Shown: positions 17,009 through 27,181, counted from the first letter of the stretch. The stretch: 38,436 bases of DNA from Parageobacillus caldoxylosilyticus NBRC 107762 (GCF_000632715.1 NZ_BAWO01000007.1:1-38436); one strand, 5' to 3'. Numbers and translations are program-made. The notes: generated by a model from the letters alone, not told the origin.

Positions 17009-18109
17009 TCAATACCTTGCGTGTTTGCTAATGTTTAATAACACGCCAATCGCCATTAGCATCAGCGTCAGAGATGAACCGCCGTAGCTTAAAAACGGCA
17101 GCGTAATCCCCGTTACTGGCATCAAGCCTGTAACGACGCCAATGTTAATCATTACTTGAATCGCCACCATGGAAATAATGCCGATCGCCAAAAAGCTTCC
17201 GTATAAATCCGGAGCTCCAAGCGCAATGCGGACTCCGCGCCAAAGCAACAGGCTAAACAGCAGTAATACAAGCGATCCGCCGATAAAGCCAAGCTCTTCC
17301 GCTAAAATCGCAAAAATAAAATCCGTTTGCGGCTCCGGCAAATAAAAAAACTTTTGCCGGCTTTGCCCTAATCCTAAACCGAATAAGCCGCCAGGACCGA
17401 TCGCATAGAGCGATTGAATGATTTGGAACCCGCTGCCAAGCGGATCTTCCCACGGATTCAAAAACGACGTAATTCGCTTAATGCGGTATGGCGCTGACAA
17501 AATAAGCGCAGCAAAGCCTGCCAGTCCGAGCACCCCTAGCCCGATAAAATGGCTGATGCGCGCGCCGGCGACAAAAATCATCGCGATACACGTCCCGACC
17601 ATGACAGTACCCGTTCCTAAATCCGGCTGAAGCATAATCATGCCAAACGCTGCAAATACCAATGCTAGCGCAGGCAGCAGCCCTCGTTTAAACGAAGTAA
17701 TGTTTTTTTGATTTTCCGATAAATATTTCGCCAAAAAAGCAATCATGGCAAGCTTCGTAAATTCAGACGGCTGAATGGAAAACGCTCCGACGCCGATCCA
17801 GCTGCGCGACCCGTTGCGGACCATTCCAATTCCCGGAATTAAGACAAGAACGAGCAACACAAAACAGATAATCAGCAATGCTTTCGACCAATCGCGCCAT
17901 GTCCAATAATCAATATTCATAATAAAGAACATCGCGATGACTCCCACGCCGGCAAACAAAAGCTGCCGCTTGGCAAAGAAAAAAGAGTCATGAAACTTAT
18001 ATTCCGCCCAAACGGCACTGGCGCTGTACACCATTATCAGTCCGATGGCTAATAAGAAAAACGTAAGGATAATTAATAAAAAATCAGGCGTAGACTTTTT
18101 CCGCGGCAA
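17009..18109 (-). CDS. spoVE: SEDS-family peptidoglycan polymerase SpoVE (FtsW/RodA type)
   Basis: SEDS proteins polymerise lipid II into glycan strands together with a class B PBP. SpoVE pairs with SpoVD to make spore cortex. The 366-residue protein has about ten transmembrane helices and family motifs GSRSWIGVGAFSIQPSEF, LQPDLGTG, GLGLGQSRQKFFYLPEPQTDFIFA and the C-terminal PFLSYGGSS. Its place between murD and murB, with spoVD nearby, argues for SpoVE rather than FtsW or RodA. The start is TTG at 18109 with AGAGGTG upstream. murG does not follow. Confidence 0.93.
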   Translation of the reverse strand: MPRKKSTPDFLLIILTFFLLAIGLIMVYSASAVWAEYKFHDSFFFAKRQLLFAGVGVIAMFFIMNIDYWTWRDWSKALLIICFVLLVLVLIPGIGMVRNGSRSWIGVGAFSIQPSEFTKLAMIAFLAKYLSENQKNITSFKRGLLPALALVFAAFGMIMLQPDLGTGTVMVGTCIAMIFVAGARISHFIGLGVLGLAGFAALILSAPYRIKRITSFLNPWEDPLGSGFQIIQSLYAIGPGGLFGLGLGQSRQKFFYLPEPQTDFIFAILAEELGFIGGSLVLLLFSLLLWRGVRIALGAPDLYGSFLAIGIISMVAIQVMINIGVVTGLMPVTGITLPFLSYGGSSLTLMLMAIGVLLNISKHARY

Positions 18110-18161
18110 TGCCCAACACCTCTGCTTTTTTAAACTAAGGGGAAAGGCTGTCCTTCCCCTT

Positions 18162-19517
18162 CTATTTCAACTTATGCACGGCGTTGATAAAAATGTCCCC
18201 TCTTTGTTCAAAAGTTTTATATTGATCCCAGCTTGCACACGCCGGCGATAGCAAAATGACATCGCCCGGTTTCGATAATTGGTAGGCAACCGGCACGGCT
18301 TTTTCCACATTATCGACATATTCAATCGTTTCTATTCCCGCTTGTTTGGCGATGCGGGCAATTTTTGGCGCCGTTTGCCCAAACAAGATGATCGCTTTGA
18401 CATTACGCAAATAAGGAAGGAGGGCGTCAAACTCATTGCCGCGGTCTAGTCCCCCTGCTAACAAAATAACAGCATCATTTTCGAAAGCAGCCAGCGCCTT
18501 TTGTGTAGCCAAAATATTCGTTGCTTTCGAGTCATTGAAAAATCGTCTTCCATCCACCGTGGCCACATATTGCAGCCGGTGCTTCACTCCGGTAAACGTC
18601 GTCAACACTTGCCGAATCGCTTCGTTGTCTGCGCCTGCTAATTTAGCTGCGGAAACCGCCGCCAATATATTTTCCAAATTATGTTTCCCAGGGAGGACAA
18701 TATCGGAAACAGCAATAACTTTTTCATCATTCCAATAAACCACATTGTCTTTTATATAAGCGCCTTGTCCTAGCACTTTTGTCGCGGAAAAAAGAACTTT
18801 TTGCGCCTGAATGTTTTCGGCAAGCCGCATTACCAGCTCGTCATCCGCGTTGACAACCGCATAATCTTCCTTTGTTTGGTTTTTGAAAATATTGGCTTTT
18901 GCCTGTGCATAAGCCTCTTTGGTACCGTGATAGTCTAAGTGGGCATCGAAAATGTTTAATAAGACGGAAATGCGCGGACGGAACTCACGAATTCCCGCGA
19001 GCTGAAACGAAGAAAGCTCTGTGACAAGCCATTGGTCCGCCCTTGCTTCCTTCGCGACTTCACAGGCGACCAGTCCGATATTGCCGGCGAGCAGCGGCTG
19101 TTTTCCCCCTGCCTGCAGCATTTCATAAATTAATGTCGTTGTCGTTGTTTTCCCATTGGAGCCGGTAATGCCAATGAAAGGTGCTTCAGAAATATGATAA
19201 GCCAACTCTACTTCGGTCACCACCGGCAATCCTTTTTCTATCGCCTTTTTTACCATCGGATTTGTATATGGAATCCCTGGATTTTTCACAACGAAATCAA
19301 ACGGCTCATCCAACAGCTCAAGCGGATGGCCTCCACAAATAACCCGGATTCCCCATTGTTCCAGCTGCTGCGCTTCTTGATTTTCCTCAAACGGTTTTTG
19401 ATCATTGACGGTGACCATGGCACCTAGCTCATGAAGGAGCTTTGCCGCTGCAAATCCACTTTTCGCTAAACCGATGACTAACACCCGACGTTGTTGAAAA
19501 AAAGTTGTCTGTCTCAA
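18162..19517 (-). CDS. murD: UDP-N-acetylmuramoyl-L-alanine--D-glutamate ligase MurD
   Basis: MurD adds D-glutamate to UDP-MurNAc-L-Ala using ATP in the cytoplasm. The 451-residue protein has the N-terminal Rossmann-like [13 protein letters not shown], the ATP P-loop GSNGKTT at 119-125, the central ELSSFQL and [11 protein letters not shown] motifs, and the C-terminal [13 protein letters not shown] and [12 protein letters not shown]. Length equals that of B. subtilis MurD. The TTG start follows the mraY stop codon directly, with GAGGTG within the mraY end, so translation is probably coupled. Confidence 0.98.
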   Translation of the reverse strand: MRQTTFFQQRRVLVIGLAKSGFAAAKLLHELGAMVTVNDQKPFEENQEAQQLEQWGIRVICGGHPLELLDEPFDFVVKNPGIPYTNPMVKKAIEKGLPVVTEVELAYHISEAPFIGITGSNGKTTTTTLIYEMLQAGGKQPLLAGNIGLVACEVAKEARADQWLVTELSSFQLAGIREFRPRISVLLNIFDAHLDYHGTKEAYAQAKANIFKNQTKEDYAVVNADDELVMRLAENIQAQKVLFSATKVLGQGAYIKDNVVYWNDEKVIAVSDIVLPGKHNLENILAAVSAAKLAGADNEAIRQVLTTFTGVKHRLQYVATVDGRRFFNDSKATNILATQKALAAFENDAVILLAGGLDRGNEFDALLPYLRNVKAIILFGQTAPKIARIAKQAGIETIEYVDNVEKAVPVAYQLSKPGDVILLSPACASWDQYKTFEQRGDIFINAVHKLK

Positions 19518-20492
19518 TTAGATCCACACCTCGATATAAATTCCTAGCATTGCAAATAGTAAGCCGACTGCCCAGAAGGTGACGACGACGCGCCACTCTG
19601 ACCAGCCAATGAGTTCATAATGATGATGCAACGGACTCATGCGGAATACGCGTTTTCCCGTTGTTTTAAAGGAAATTACTTGAATGATTACTGATAACGT
19701 TTCAATGACAAAAACGCCGCCAATAATGACGAGCAAAATTTCCAGCTTCGTTAAAATAGCGACAGCAGCGATGGCGCCGCCTAACGCAAGCGATCCCGTA
19801 TCTCCCATGAACACTTTTGCCGGATGGGCGTTAAACACTAAAAAGCCTAGCACCGCTCCGACAACGGAAACACAAAAAATCGCAACATCGTACTGACCTT
19901 GGTTCCAGGCAAGAACGGCATAGGCGCCAAAAGCAATCGCCGCTGTACCGGCCAGCAATCCGTCCAGCCCATCTGTTAAATTAACAGCATTCGAGCCGCC
20001 GACAAGCATGAAAATAAGCAGCAGCACATATCCCCAGCCAAGGTTAATGGAGAGATCGGTTCCCGGAATATGCAAGGCGGTAGAAAAGCCGCTGCGCTCA
20101 TATACAAAGAAAAAGACAAGAGCGATCACTAGCTGTCCGATTAACTTTTGTTTGCTTGTCAAACCAAGGTTTCGTTTCATCACTACTTTAATCATATCAT
20201 CTAAAAAACCAAGCACTCCGTAACAGATGGTAACAAACAGGAGCAAATACGTTTCCACGGAAAGAGAGGCAAACTTTTTTGTCATCCATAGAGTGGTGAC
20301 AATGATAGAAAGCAAGATCATAATGCCTCCCATCGTTGGGGTGCCCGATTTTTTTTGATGCGATTTCGGCCCCTCTTCCCGGATGCTTTGCCCAAATTTT
20401 AACCGCCGTAAAAATGGAATGAAAATGGGCGATAATATCACTGTAATAATAAAGGAAAGCACAATCGCAAAAACAATGACTTGCTCTAGCAT
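19518..20492 (-). CDS. mraY: phospho-N-acetylmuramoyl-pentapeptide transferase MraY
   Basis: MraY transfers phospho-MurNAc-pentapeptide to undecaprenyl phosphate, making lipid I at the inner leaflet. The 324-residue, ten-helix protein has the [17 protein letters not shown] loop, the catalytic aspartates in [33 protein letters not shown], and the cytoplasmic HHHYE motif near the C terminus. Its start overlaps the end of the MurF-like gene by 7 bases and its stop abuts murD. Confidence 0.98.
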   Translation of the reverse strand: MLEQVIVFAIVLSFIITVILSPIFIPFLRRLKFGQSIREEGPKSHQKKSGTPTMGGIMILLSIIVTTLWMTKKFASLSVETYLLLFVTICYGVLGFLDDMIKVVMKRNLGLTSKQKLIGQLVIALVFFFVYERSGFSTALHIPGTDLSINLGWGYVLLLIFMLVGGSNAVNLTDGLDGLLAGTAAIAFGAYAVLAWNQGQYDVAIFCVSVVGAVLGFLVFNAHPAKVFMGDTGSLALGGAIAAVAILTKLEILLVIIGGVFVIETLSVIIQVISFKTTGKRVFRMSPLHHHYELIGWSEWRVVVTFWAVGLLFAMLGIYIEVWI

Positions 20493-20941
20493 GATTGGTC
20501 ACACCCTTCTTTTCCTTGGGCATCCGTCCATTTCTGCTGCAGCTGTTTTAACGCATCAAGTACGGCTATATCATATGAATCGATTCGTCCATTATGCGCA
20601 GAAATCGTTAAGTGAAATGTCGTTTTTTCATCTGTATCGCTTTCCCACTGCCGATATGAATCTAGAAGTTTTTCTAACGCCTGAAGCGGCGAGGCAACAA
20701 AAAAGAGCGGAAACTGATTCGGAATGTAGCGCGGCAATTCTTCCTCCTCCCGCCAAAATGCCGCAATCGCACCATGCTCAATGGCAATGTTTAATGTTTC
20801 TGCCCCGCGCCCAAGCGGAACAAACAAGCCTTTTGGCGCGTGTTGGTAAGGGTCGACAAAAACATGGCGAAATGAAATCGTATCATCAACAATACCGCGG
20901 GCTTGTTTGCACAGCCGCTTTACCATCCCGTACGTTAACAT
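20486..20941 (-). CDS. MurF-like N-terminal-domain protein lacking the ligase core
   Basis: This 151-residue protein is not a complete enzyme. Residues 28-98 read like the N-terminal UDP-substrate domain of Mur ligases, especially Mur[20 protein letters not shown] corresponds to the usual DSR...PGxLFVPLxG, then a helix with HGAIAAFW, a [21 protein letters not shown] strand and helix. The later [12 protein letters not shown] (residues 111-122) sits where the P-loop G-T-N-G-K-T would be, but lacks the lysine and glycines, so ATP binding is not expected. The central and C-terminal ligase domains are absent. It overlaps murE by 7 bases upstream and mraY by 7 bases downstream, so it is translated with them and appears maintained. 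Many bacteria have full murF at this position; B. subtilis has none here. Function is unknown; a scaffold or regulatory role is only a guess. Confidence 0.8.
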   Translation of the reverse strand: MLTYGMVKRLCKQARGIVDDTISFRHVFVDPYQHAPKGLFVPLGRGAETLNIAIEHGAIAAFWREEEELPRYIPNQFPLFFVASPLQALEKLLDSYRQWESDTDEKTTFHLTISAHNGRIDSYDIAVLDALKQLQQKWTDAQGKEGCDQSC

Positions 20942-22407
20942 GTTCCTCTTCTCTCCTTAATCGCTTTGCGGGCAACGGCACGGTCATCAAATTCCATGAT
21001 GCGGTCGCCAATAATTTGATACGTTTCGTGCCCTTTGCCAGCGATTAAAATAATATCCCCTTCTTGCGCCTGTTCGATAGCATAGTGAATCGCTTCTTTG
21101 CGGTCGACAATCGTGACATAATGCCCTTGGGCAACTCCTGCTTCCATATCGCGCAAGATTTGTTCCGGCGGTTCGGAGCGCGGATTGTCGGAAGTAAAAA
21201 TCGCTACATCCGCGTACTTGACCGCTGTTTGTGCCATCAGCGGCCGTTTCGTACGGTCGCGATCGCCACCGCAGCCGACAACGACATACACTTTTTTCTT
21301 GGCAAATTGCCGAATCGTTTGCAGGGCGTTTTTAAGGCTATCTGGAGTATGTGCGTAATCAACGATTACTATAAAGTTTTGCCCTTCATCAACCGTTTCA
21401 AACCGTCCTGCTACCCCCGTCATGTCAGCGATCGCCTCGACAATTGCCGGGAGAGAAAAGCCTGATACAAGGCAGGCAGCTACAGCGGCCAGCAAATTAT
21501 ATACATTAAACAAGCCGATTAACTTTGTCTGCACCCGCACCATACCATACGGCGTGACAAGGTCAAACGCCATCCCGTTTGGCGTCATCTCAATTTGTTT
21601 TGCCATAATATCGCTGTCTGTTTCCACGCCGTATGTAATGACGGTTGCCGCCGTCATATGCTTATAATATTGCGAAGCAGGGTCATCATTATTTAATACA
21701 GCAAACTTTGGCCGCTTATGGTCATAGCGGTTGCCAAGCTGAGCAAACAGCAATCCTTTTGCATTGCGATATTCTTCCATCGTTCCATGGTAGTCAAGAT
21801 GGTCTTGCGTCAAATTCGTAAATACGGCCACATCATAATCGCAGCCGTGCACCCGCCCCATATGAAGAGCGTGGGAAGATACTTCCATAGCCGCTATCTC
21901 AACACCTTCATCGACCATTTGCTTAAATATACGTTGCAATAGTAGCGATTCTGGTGTTGTATTTTGCGTCGGATACGTATGGTCGCCAATTTTCACGTTT
22001 ACCGTCCCGATTAATCCCGTTTTTTTCTTCGCTTTTCTGGCGATGTGCTCTATTATATGTGTCGTTGTCGTTTTTCCGTTTGTGCCCGTAACACCGATTA
22101 AATGCAGTTTATGGGTCGGCTGCCCGTAAAAAGCGTCGGCGAGCACCGCCATTGCCCGCCGGCTGTTCCGTACAACCACAACAGGCACATCGACGTCAAG
22201 CGGCCGTTCGGCAATGATCGCTGCCGCCCCATTTTCAACCGCCTGTCTGGCAAAGTCGTGGCCATCGACGGTAAATCCCTTGATGCAAATAAACAACGCA
22301 CCTTTTTTTACTTGCCGTGAATCCATTTCAATCGAAGTAATGTCAGGATTCTCCCCGACATACGCTGTAAAGTCGTGCAAATATGAGAGCAATGTCTGCA
22401 ACCTCAC
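20935..22407 (-). CDS. murE: UDP-MurNAc-L-Ala-D-Glu--meso-diaminopimelate ligase MurE
   Basis: MurE adds the third stem-peptide residue to UDP-MurNAc-L-Ala-D-Glu. The 490-residue protein has the substrate domain ([20 protein letters not shown]), P-loop GTNGKTT at 108-114, the central [17 protein letters not shown], and the C-terminal DNPR motif at 407-410 (DNPRSEPP), which marks meso-DAP specificity rather than lysine. The start is GTG at 22407 with AAAGGG upstream. The gene opens the murE-mraY-murD-spoVE unit, after a terminator that ends spoVD. Confidence 0.97.
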   Translation of the reverse strand: MRLQTLLSYLHDFTAYVGENPDITSIEMDSRQVKKGALFICIKGFTVDGHDFARQAVENGAAAIIAERPLDVDVPVVVVRNSRRAMAVLADAFYGQPTHKLHLIGVTGTNGKTTTTHIIEHIARKAKKKTGLIGTVNVKIGDHTYPTQNTTPESLLLQRIFKQMVDEGVEIAAMEVSSHALHMGRVHGCDYDVAVFTNLTQDHLDYHGTMEEYRNAKGLLFAQLGNRYDHKRPKFAVLNNDDPASQYYKHMTAATVITYGVETDSDIMAKQIEMTPNGMAFDLVTPYGMVRVQTKLIGLFNVYNLLAAVAACLVSGFSLPAIVEAIADMTGVAGRFETVDEGQNFIVIVDYAHTPDSLKNALQTIRQFAKKKVYVVVGCGGDRDRTKRPLMAQTAVKYADVAIFTSDNPRSEPPEQILRDMEAGVAQGHYVTIVDRKEAIHYAIEQAQEGDIILIAGKGHETYQIIGDRIMEFDDRAVARKAIKERRGTC

Positions 22408-22461
22408 TATTGTTCATCCCTTTCGTTTCATGGTTCCTGGAGGAAAATAAACGAGCAGCGG

Positions 22462-22510
22462 AAAAAGGGGCGAGACAGAATCGATGGTGTTTTGCATCAG
22501 CCGCCCCTTT
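22462..22510 (-). terminator. spoVD terminator
   Basis: On the minus strand AAAGGGGCG (22510-22502) and CGCCCCTTT (22472-22464) form a 9-bp stem around a 29-base loop that can fold further through GATG and CATC, followed by TTCC after the T-run. It lies just after the spoVD stop. Confidence 0.7.
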
Positions 22511-22522
22511 ATATCGCATGCT

Positions 22523-24466
22523 TTATTGTGTTTTTTCTTCAGAAACTGGCGTCTTCTTCGCCAAATAAATGCGGATCGTTGCTCCTTCTTTTACTTTTGC
22601 TCCCGGTTCCGGAGCCTGTTCGACGACAACGTCGCCTTCTCCACTAACATCTAATTTTAAGTTAAAAAGCTGCTGTTGCAAGTCTTTTTTTGTTAAACCG
22701 ATTAAATTCGGGACTTTAATCATTTTTGGATCATTCCATGCCCGTTCTTTTTCCATCTGCTCTTTCCGCGGTTTTACACCAAGCACGCGCAAGCTGTCTT
22801 CCATAATTTTTCCAACAATCGGAGCGGAAACAACGCCCCCAAACTGGACCGTTCCTTTCGGGTTGTCAACGGCAACATACACGACAAGCTGCGGGTCGTC
22901 TGCCGGTGCAAAGCCGATAAAGGAAACGATATGGTTGTCTTTTAAATAACGGCCACCTTTTGCTTTTTGCGCCGTTCCCGTTTTTCCGCCGACACGATAT
23001 CCTTCGACATAGGCGCCTTTTCCTGTCCCTTGGGCGACCACGCTTTCTAAAGCATAGCGGACTTGCTTTGACGTTTCCTCGGAAATAACACGGCGCTTCG
23101 CCTTTGGTGTACGGCGGCTGATAACTTCTCCGGTTTCTGGATCGACCCATTGTTTAGCAATATACGGAGTATACAAAATTCCGCCATTGACGGCTGCGGA
23201 AACGGCCGCTACCTGCTGGATCGGCGTCACCGAGACCCCTTGGCCGAATGCCGTCGTCGCCAGTTCCACGGGGCCTACGCGTTTCAAATCAAACAAAATG
23301 CCAGTTCCTTCTCCTTGCAGGTCAATCCCTGTTTTTTCGCCAAATCCAAATTGTTTAATATAATAAAACAATTTTTCTTTTCCAAGCCGTTGTCCCAGTT
23401 CGACAAAACCTGGGTTGCACGAGTTTTGCACTACCTCCAAAAACGTTTCGCTGCCATGCCCGCCTTTTTTCCAGCAGCGCAACGTCGCACCCGCCACTTT
23501 GACATATCCAGGGTCATAAAAATGGTCTTTCAGCAAATTTACTTTTTTCTCTTCTAACGCAGCGGCAAGCGTAATAATTTTAAATGTCGAACCTGGTTCA
23601 TATGTACTCCAGATCGGCAAGTTGCGGTTGTAAATTTCCGGCGGGACGTTTCGGTAGTTGGCCGGATCAAAGGTCGGCCGGCTCGCCATCGCCAAAATTT
23701 CCCCCGTGTTCGGATTCATGGCAATCGCAATAATGCCGTCTGGATTATACTTCGCTTCGGCAATATCGAGTTCCCGCTCCACAATCGTTTGGATGCGAGA
23801 ATCAATCGTTAGCATTAAATTCAAACCATCCGTTGGCGGTGTATATTCGTCAGCTATATTTGGCATTCTATTTCCTTTCGCATCGGAATAAAATTGCACC
23901 GACCCGCGCTGGCCGCTCAGTTCTTTGTCATAATAAAGCTCCAGACCCATCAATCCTTGATTATCGATGCCGGTAAACCCTAATACATGGGATAAATAAC
24001 TGCCAAATGGATAATATCGTTTCGTATCCTCGGCAATATATACCCCTTTCAAGCCGAGGGCGCGAATTTCCTTTGCTTTTTCGTTCGAGATTTTTCTCCC
24101 TTCCGGAATGCGTTCGATCGACGTTTTTTTCGTAATACGCTTATATATTTTTTCTACAGGCGCATTTAACACTTTCGCTAATTTTTCCGCCGTATCGGCC
24201 GGATTTTCAATCTGCCGCGGAATGACGTATACCGTCGGAGCGCTCATATTCGTGGCAAGCGGAACACCATTGCGGTCCAAAATTTCTCCGCGCTTCGGTT
24301 CGAACGGAATGTTTCGGCTCCATGAATCTTTCGCACGCTCGGTCAGCATATCTCCTAATACAAACTGCACATATCCAAGACGAATGTCGATAATGGCAAA
24401 AATGAGCACCCCAACGAGAAAAACGATCATCAGCCGTTTGCGGACAGTGACATGAGAAACGCGCAT
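22523..24466 (-). CDS. spoVD: sporulation class B penicillin-binding protein SpoVD
   Basis: SpoVD is the mother-cell transpeptidase for spore cortex, working with SpoVE. The 647-residue protein has an N-terminal anchor (about residues 11-32), a PBP dimerisation domain starting KRGEILDRNGVPLA, and a transpeptidase domain with active-site S293 (GSTFK), the SxN motif in QNSCNPG, and KTGTAQ. A single PASTA domain follows (about 582-638). The start has AAAGGAGG ten bases upstream. That site abuts a 9-bp inverted repeat containing a sigma-E-like -10 in its loop. It is separated from pbpB by only 72 bases. Confidence 0.96.
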   Translation of the reverse strand: MRVSHVTVRKRLMIVFLVGVLIFAIIDIRLGYVQFVLGDMLTERAKDSWSRNIPFEPKRGEILDRNGVPLATNMSAPTVYVIPRQIENPADTAEKLAKVLNAPVEKIYKRITKKTSIERIPEGRKISNEKAKEIRALGLKGVYIAEDTKRYYPFGSYLSHVLGFTGIDNQGLMGLELYYDKELSGQRGSVQFYSDAKGNRMPNIADEYTPPTDGLNLMLTIDSRIQTIVERELDIAEAKYNPDGIIAIAMNPNTGEILAMASRPTFDPANYRNVPPEIYNRNLPIWSTYEPGSTFKIITLAAALEEKKVNLLKDHFYDPGYVKVAGATLRCWKKGGHGSETFLEVVQNSCNPGFVELGQRLGKEKLFYYIKQFGFGEKTGIDLQGEGTGILFDLKRVGPVELATTAFGQGVSVTPIQQVAAVSAAVNGGILYTPYIAKQWVDPETGEVISRRTPKAKRRVISEETSKQVRYALESVVAQGTGKGAYVEGYRVGGKTGTAQKAKGGRYLKDNHIVSFIGFAPADDPQLVVYVAVDNPKGTVQFGGVVSAPIVGKIMEDSLRVLGVKPRKEQMEKERAWNDPKMIKVPNLIGLTKKDLQQQLFNLKLDVSGEGDVVVEQAPEPGAKVKEGATIRIYLAKKTPVSEEKTQ

Positions 24467-24482
24467 ATAGCAGAACCTCCTT

Positions 24483-24525
24483 TATAATGGGCTCGTTCCA
24501 CTATATGCTTGTACTCCCCATTATA
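24483..24525 (-). promoter_or_regulatory. hairpin and candidate sigma-E promoter before spoVD
   Basis: On the minus strand TATAATGGG (24525-24517) and CCCATTATA (24491-24483) are perfect complements around a 25-base loop. The loop holds CATATAGT (24507-24500), a good sigma-E -10 match; I see no strong -35. The 3' arm touches the spoVD ribosome site (24483-24476). mRNA reading through from pbpB would contain both arms, while mRNA started at the sigma-E element would contain only the 3' arm. Confidence 0.5.
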
Positions 24526-24538
24526 GAACGTTCGAAAA

Positions 24539-26749
24539 TCACTCCTGTGGACCGTCGCTTTTTTTCTCCGCTGCTTCTTTTTGCTTTTCTATTACCGCTT
24601 CATCCCATTCGCGCGGCTCTGCCAGTTCGACAATTAAGTAATCGCCTTTTTTAACAATTGCCCCCGGGCGAATACTTTGGCTCACCACATACCCGTTTCC
24701 TTTCGTGCTAGTGCGAAGCCCAAGAAGTTCCGCTGCCTTCATGACATCGCGCAGCGACCAGCCGCGGATATTCGGCATCACTGCCTCACCTTCCGTTTTT
24801 AACATCACCCGTTCCCCGGCAATGATACGTTCTCCCGCACGCGGTACATGCTTTTCAATTTGTTGTCCTTTTCCAATGACGACCGGGACAAGTCCTTTTT
24901 CTTTTAATTTCTGCACGGCCTCTTCGGTCGAAAAACCGGCATAGGAGCCAATTTCAATCCCTGTTGATGGCTTTTTCGCGGCCTTTCTTTCCGCCGAAGG
25001 CTGAATGTGCAAATATTGCAGACTGCTTTTCATCACGCTCGTAAAAATATGAGAAACCGGAGCAGCGCCTGTTTCCGTGTACGATAATTTCGGCTGCTGG
25101 ACGGCCACATACATAAGGAGGCGAGGATTTTCTTTCGGAGCCATTCCTAAAAAAGAAAAAATATAATTTTCCCAGCCTGTTAAATAGCCCCCATTCAGTG
25201 ATGGAATTTGCGCTGTTCCCGTTTTTCCGGCCACCCGGTAGCCTTCAATTTGATATGGACGTCCCGTTCCATGTTCGGAAGTAACGACCGTTTCCAATAT
25301 ATCCAAAACTTTATGCGCCGTATCTTCCGTAATCGGCTGACCGACGACTTCCGGTTCGTGTTTCATGATAACTTTTCCTGTATCTGGATCAACAACACGG
25401 TCGACCACATACGGCTTCATCATTTTTCCGCCGTTAGCAATCGCGGTAGCCGCCTGAATTTGCTGAATTGGCGTTACCGACGTCCCTTGTCCGAACCCGG
25501 TCGTAATCCGTTCGATCGGATAGCGATAATGAATTTGTCCTACCGCTTCGCCCGGAAGATCAATGCCGGTTTTTTGGTCAAAATGAAAACGATGTAAATA
25601 TTGCAAAAAGCGGTCTTCTCCAAGCTTTTCTTTGACTAAAATCGAAAAAGCGACGTTGGAAGAGCGCTGGACGCCCTCGTTAAATGTAATCGTTCCCCAG
25701 CCTACTTTATTATGGTCGCGAATAATATTCGGTCCTACTTTATAGGATCCGGAGCGGTATCGCTCATTGCCGTTATACACTCCTTCATTAATCGCGGCAG
25801 CAAGTGTAAAAATTTTCATCGTCGATCCCGGCTCATACGGGTAGGAAATCGCATCATTAAAATAGTTAGTGATATTGCGTTTATTCGGGTCAAAGCTCGG
25901 TCTTGTCGCCATCGCCAAAATTTTCCCCGTTTTCGGATCGGCGACAATGGCAATGATTTTTTTCGGCTTATATTGTTTTTCGACCTCATTTATCGCATCT
26001 TCCAAAAACGTCTGAATTTTTCCGTCAATCGTTAAATATACATTGGCGCCGTTATCGGGCGGAACGATCTCTTCCTTTGTATTTGGCAGCCGGAATCCGT
26101 TTATATCTCCGGCAAAGGAAACGTAGCCATCTTTCTCATGCAAATACTTATCCAGCTTTTTCTCAAGCCCCATTTTTCCGACTGTTTCATTGTTCTCACT
26201 TTTTTGCGCATAGCCAATGACATACGAAGCGAAATTCCCGTTTGGATAAAATCGTTTCGTATCGCGAATAAATCCGATTCCCGGGAGATGGAGCGCCTCG
26301 ATTTTTTGCTTTAGCTCATAACTAATATTTCGCCCGTGGGGGCCAAATTCCACTTGCTTTGCATCTTTCTTTAAAATCCGCTCCACTTCATCGACATCCA
26401 TGTCTAACAACGGGGCCAGCTTTTTGGCGGTTTTGTGCGGATGAACAACATGTCTTGGATGGTCAGGATCGGTCGTCATCTTTGGATCCAGGACAGCAAC
26501 AACAGTATACGACGGCACATCCTGAGCCAGCACTTCGCCGTTGCGGTCAAAAATGGTTCCACGTTTTGCTTCGATCTTCCGTTGCTGTCTGTATTTTTCT
26601 TCCGCCTTCACCGCCAGCACTTGGCCGTCGGCGACTCCCGTTACTTGCAGCTGAACAAAACGGGCAAATAACACAAAAAAGAGCAGACTGAATATGAAAA
26701 ATAATATAGCTGCTCCTTTATGTGTATTTTTATGCTTTTTCATATCCAT
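24539..26749 (-). CDS. pbpB: division-specific class B penicillin-binding protein PBP2B (FtsI)
   Basis: PbpB is the essential septal transpeptidase that works with FtsW. The 736-residue protein has a short basic cytoplasmic tail, one membrane anchor (about residues 13-32), a dimerisation domain beginning KRGTIFDRNGEVLAQD, and the transpeptidase domain with S309 (GSTMK), SxN in RSSNVAF and KTGTAQ. Two C-terminal PASTA domains follow (about 598-653 and 655-712). Two PASTA domains and the position after ftsL distinguish it from spoVD. Its start is 6 bases after the ftsL stop. Confidence 0.97.
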   Translation of the reverse strand: MDMKKHKNTHKGAAILFFIFSLLFFVLFARFVQLQVTGVADGQVLAVKAEEKYRQQRKIEAKRGTIFDRNGEVLAQDVPSYTVVAVLDPKMTTDPDHPRHVVHPHKTAKKLAPLLDMDVDEVERILKKDAKQVEFGPHGRNISYELKQKIEALHLPGIGFIRDTKRFYPNGNFASYVIGYAQKSENNETVGKMGLEKKLDKYLHEKDGYVSFAGDINGFRLPNTKEEIVPPDNGANVYLTIDGKIQTFLEDAINEVEKQYKPKKIIAIVADPKTGKILAMATRPSFDPNKRNITNYFNDAISYPYEPGSTMKIFTLAAAINEGVYNGNERYRSGSYKVGPNIIRDHNKVGWGTITFNEGVQRSSNVAFSILVKEKLGEDRFLQYLHRFHFDQKTGIDLPGEAVGQIHYRYPIERITTGFGQGTSVTPIQQIQAATAIANGGKMMKPYVVDRVVDPDTGKVIMKHEPEVVGQPITEDTAHKVLDILETVVTSEHGTGRPYQIEGYRVAGKTGTAQIPSLNGGYLTGWENYIFSFLGMAPKENPRLLMYVAVQQPKLSYTETGAAPVSHIFTSVMKSSLQYLHIQPSAERKAAKKPSTGIEIGSYAGFSTEEAVQKLKEKGLVPVVIGKGQQIEKHVPRAGERIIAGERVMLKTEGEAVMPNIRGWSLRDVMKAAELLGLRTSTKGNGYVVSQSIRPGAIVKKGDYLIVELAEPREWDEAVIEKQKEAAEKKSDGPQE

Positions 26750-26755
26750 CGGCCA

Positions 26756-27109
26756 TCATTCCTGTACGACTTTTACATTGTTTTCGTTTAACGAGAGGCC
26801 GAGCTCTTTCGCCTTTTGCAAAATGCGTTCATACGTGCTTAACTGTTGCACTTCCACATATAAATCATTGTTTTGTTTTTGCTGTTCTTGAATCGTCTCT
26901 TCTAGTTTTTGGATATCTTTGTTCATTTGATAAATTTTCACTTGATTGGACACTATATGTATGGCTGCATACATGACAAACACGCAGAACGAAACAAATA
27001 AAAGCTTTTCCCCTAATGTAAAGCGAATGCGCAGCTTTCGTTGCTTTCTTGTATGGGAGCGCGGCGACGGACGGTGCTGCTCGTGAACTTTTACTGCGGT
27101 ATTGTTCAT
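26756..27109 (-). CDS. ftsL: cell-division protein FtsL
   Basis: FtsL is a short bitopic divisome protein that pairs with DivIC by a coiled coil and activates septal synthesis. The 117-residue protein has a basic cytoplasmic tail rich in R, K and H (residues 1-34), one transmembrane helix (about 35-57), and an extracytoplasmic coiled coil (about 60-100, KIYQMNKDIQKLEETIQEQQ). AGGAGG precedes the ATG. It lies between rsmH and pbpB, as in nearly all Firmicutes. Confidence 0.95.
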   Translation of the reverse strand: MNNTAVKVHEQHRPSPRSHTRKQRKLRIRFTLGEKLLFVSFCVFVMYAAIHIVSNQVKIYQMNKDIQKLEETIQEQQKQNNDLYVEVQQLSTYERILQKAKELGLSLNENNVKVVQE

Positions 27110-27181
27110 TTTCTTTCACCCTCCTATAACTGATACGGTTTTATCGAATCTTCCATTTCTTGATAGCGAATAGAATCGCTC

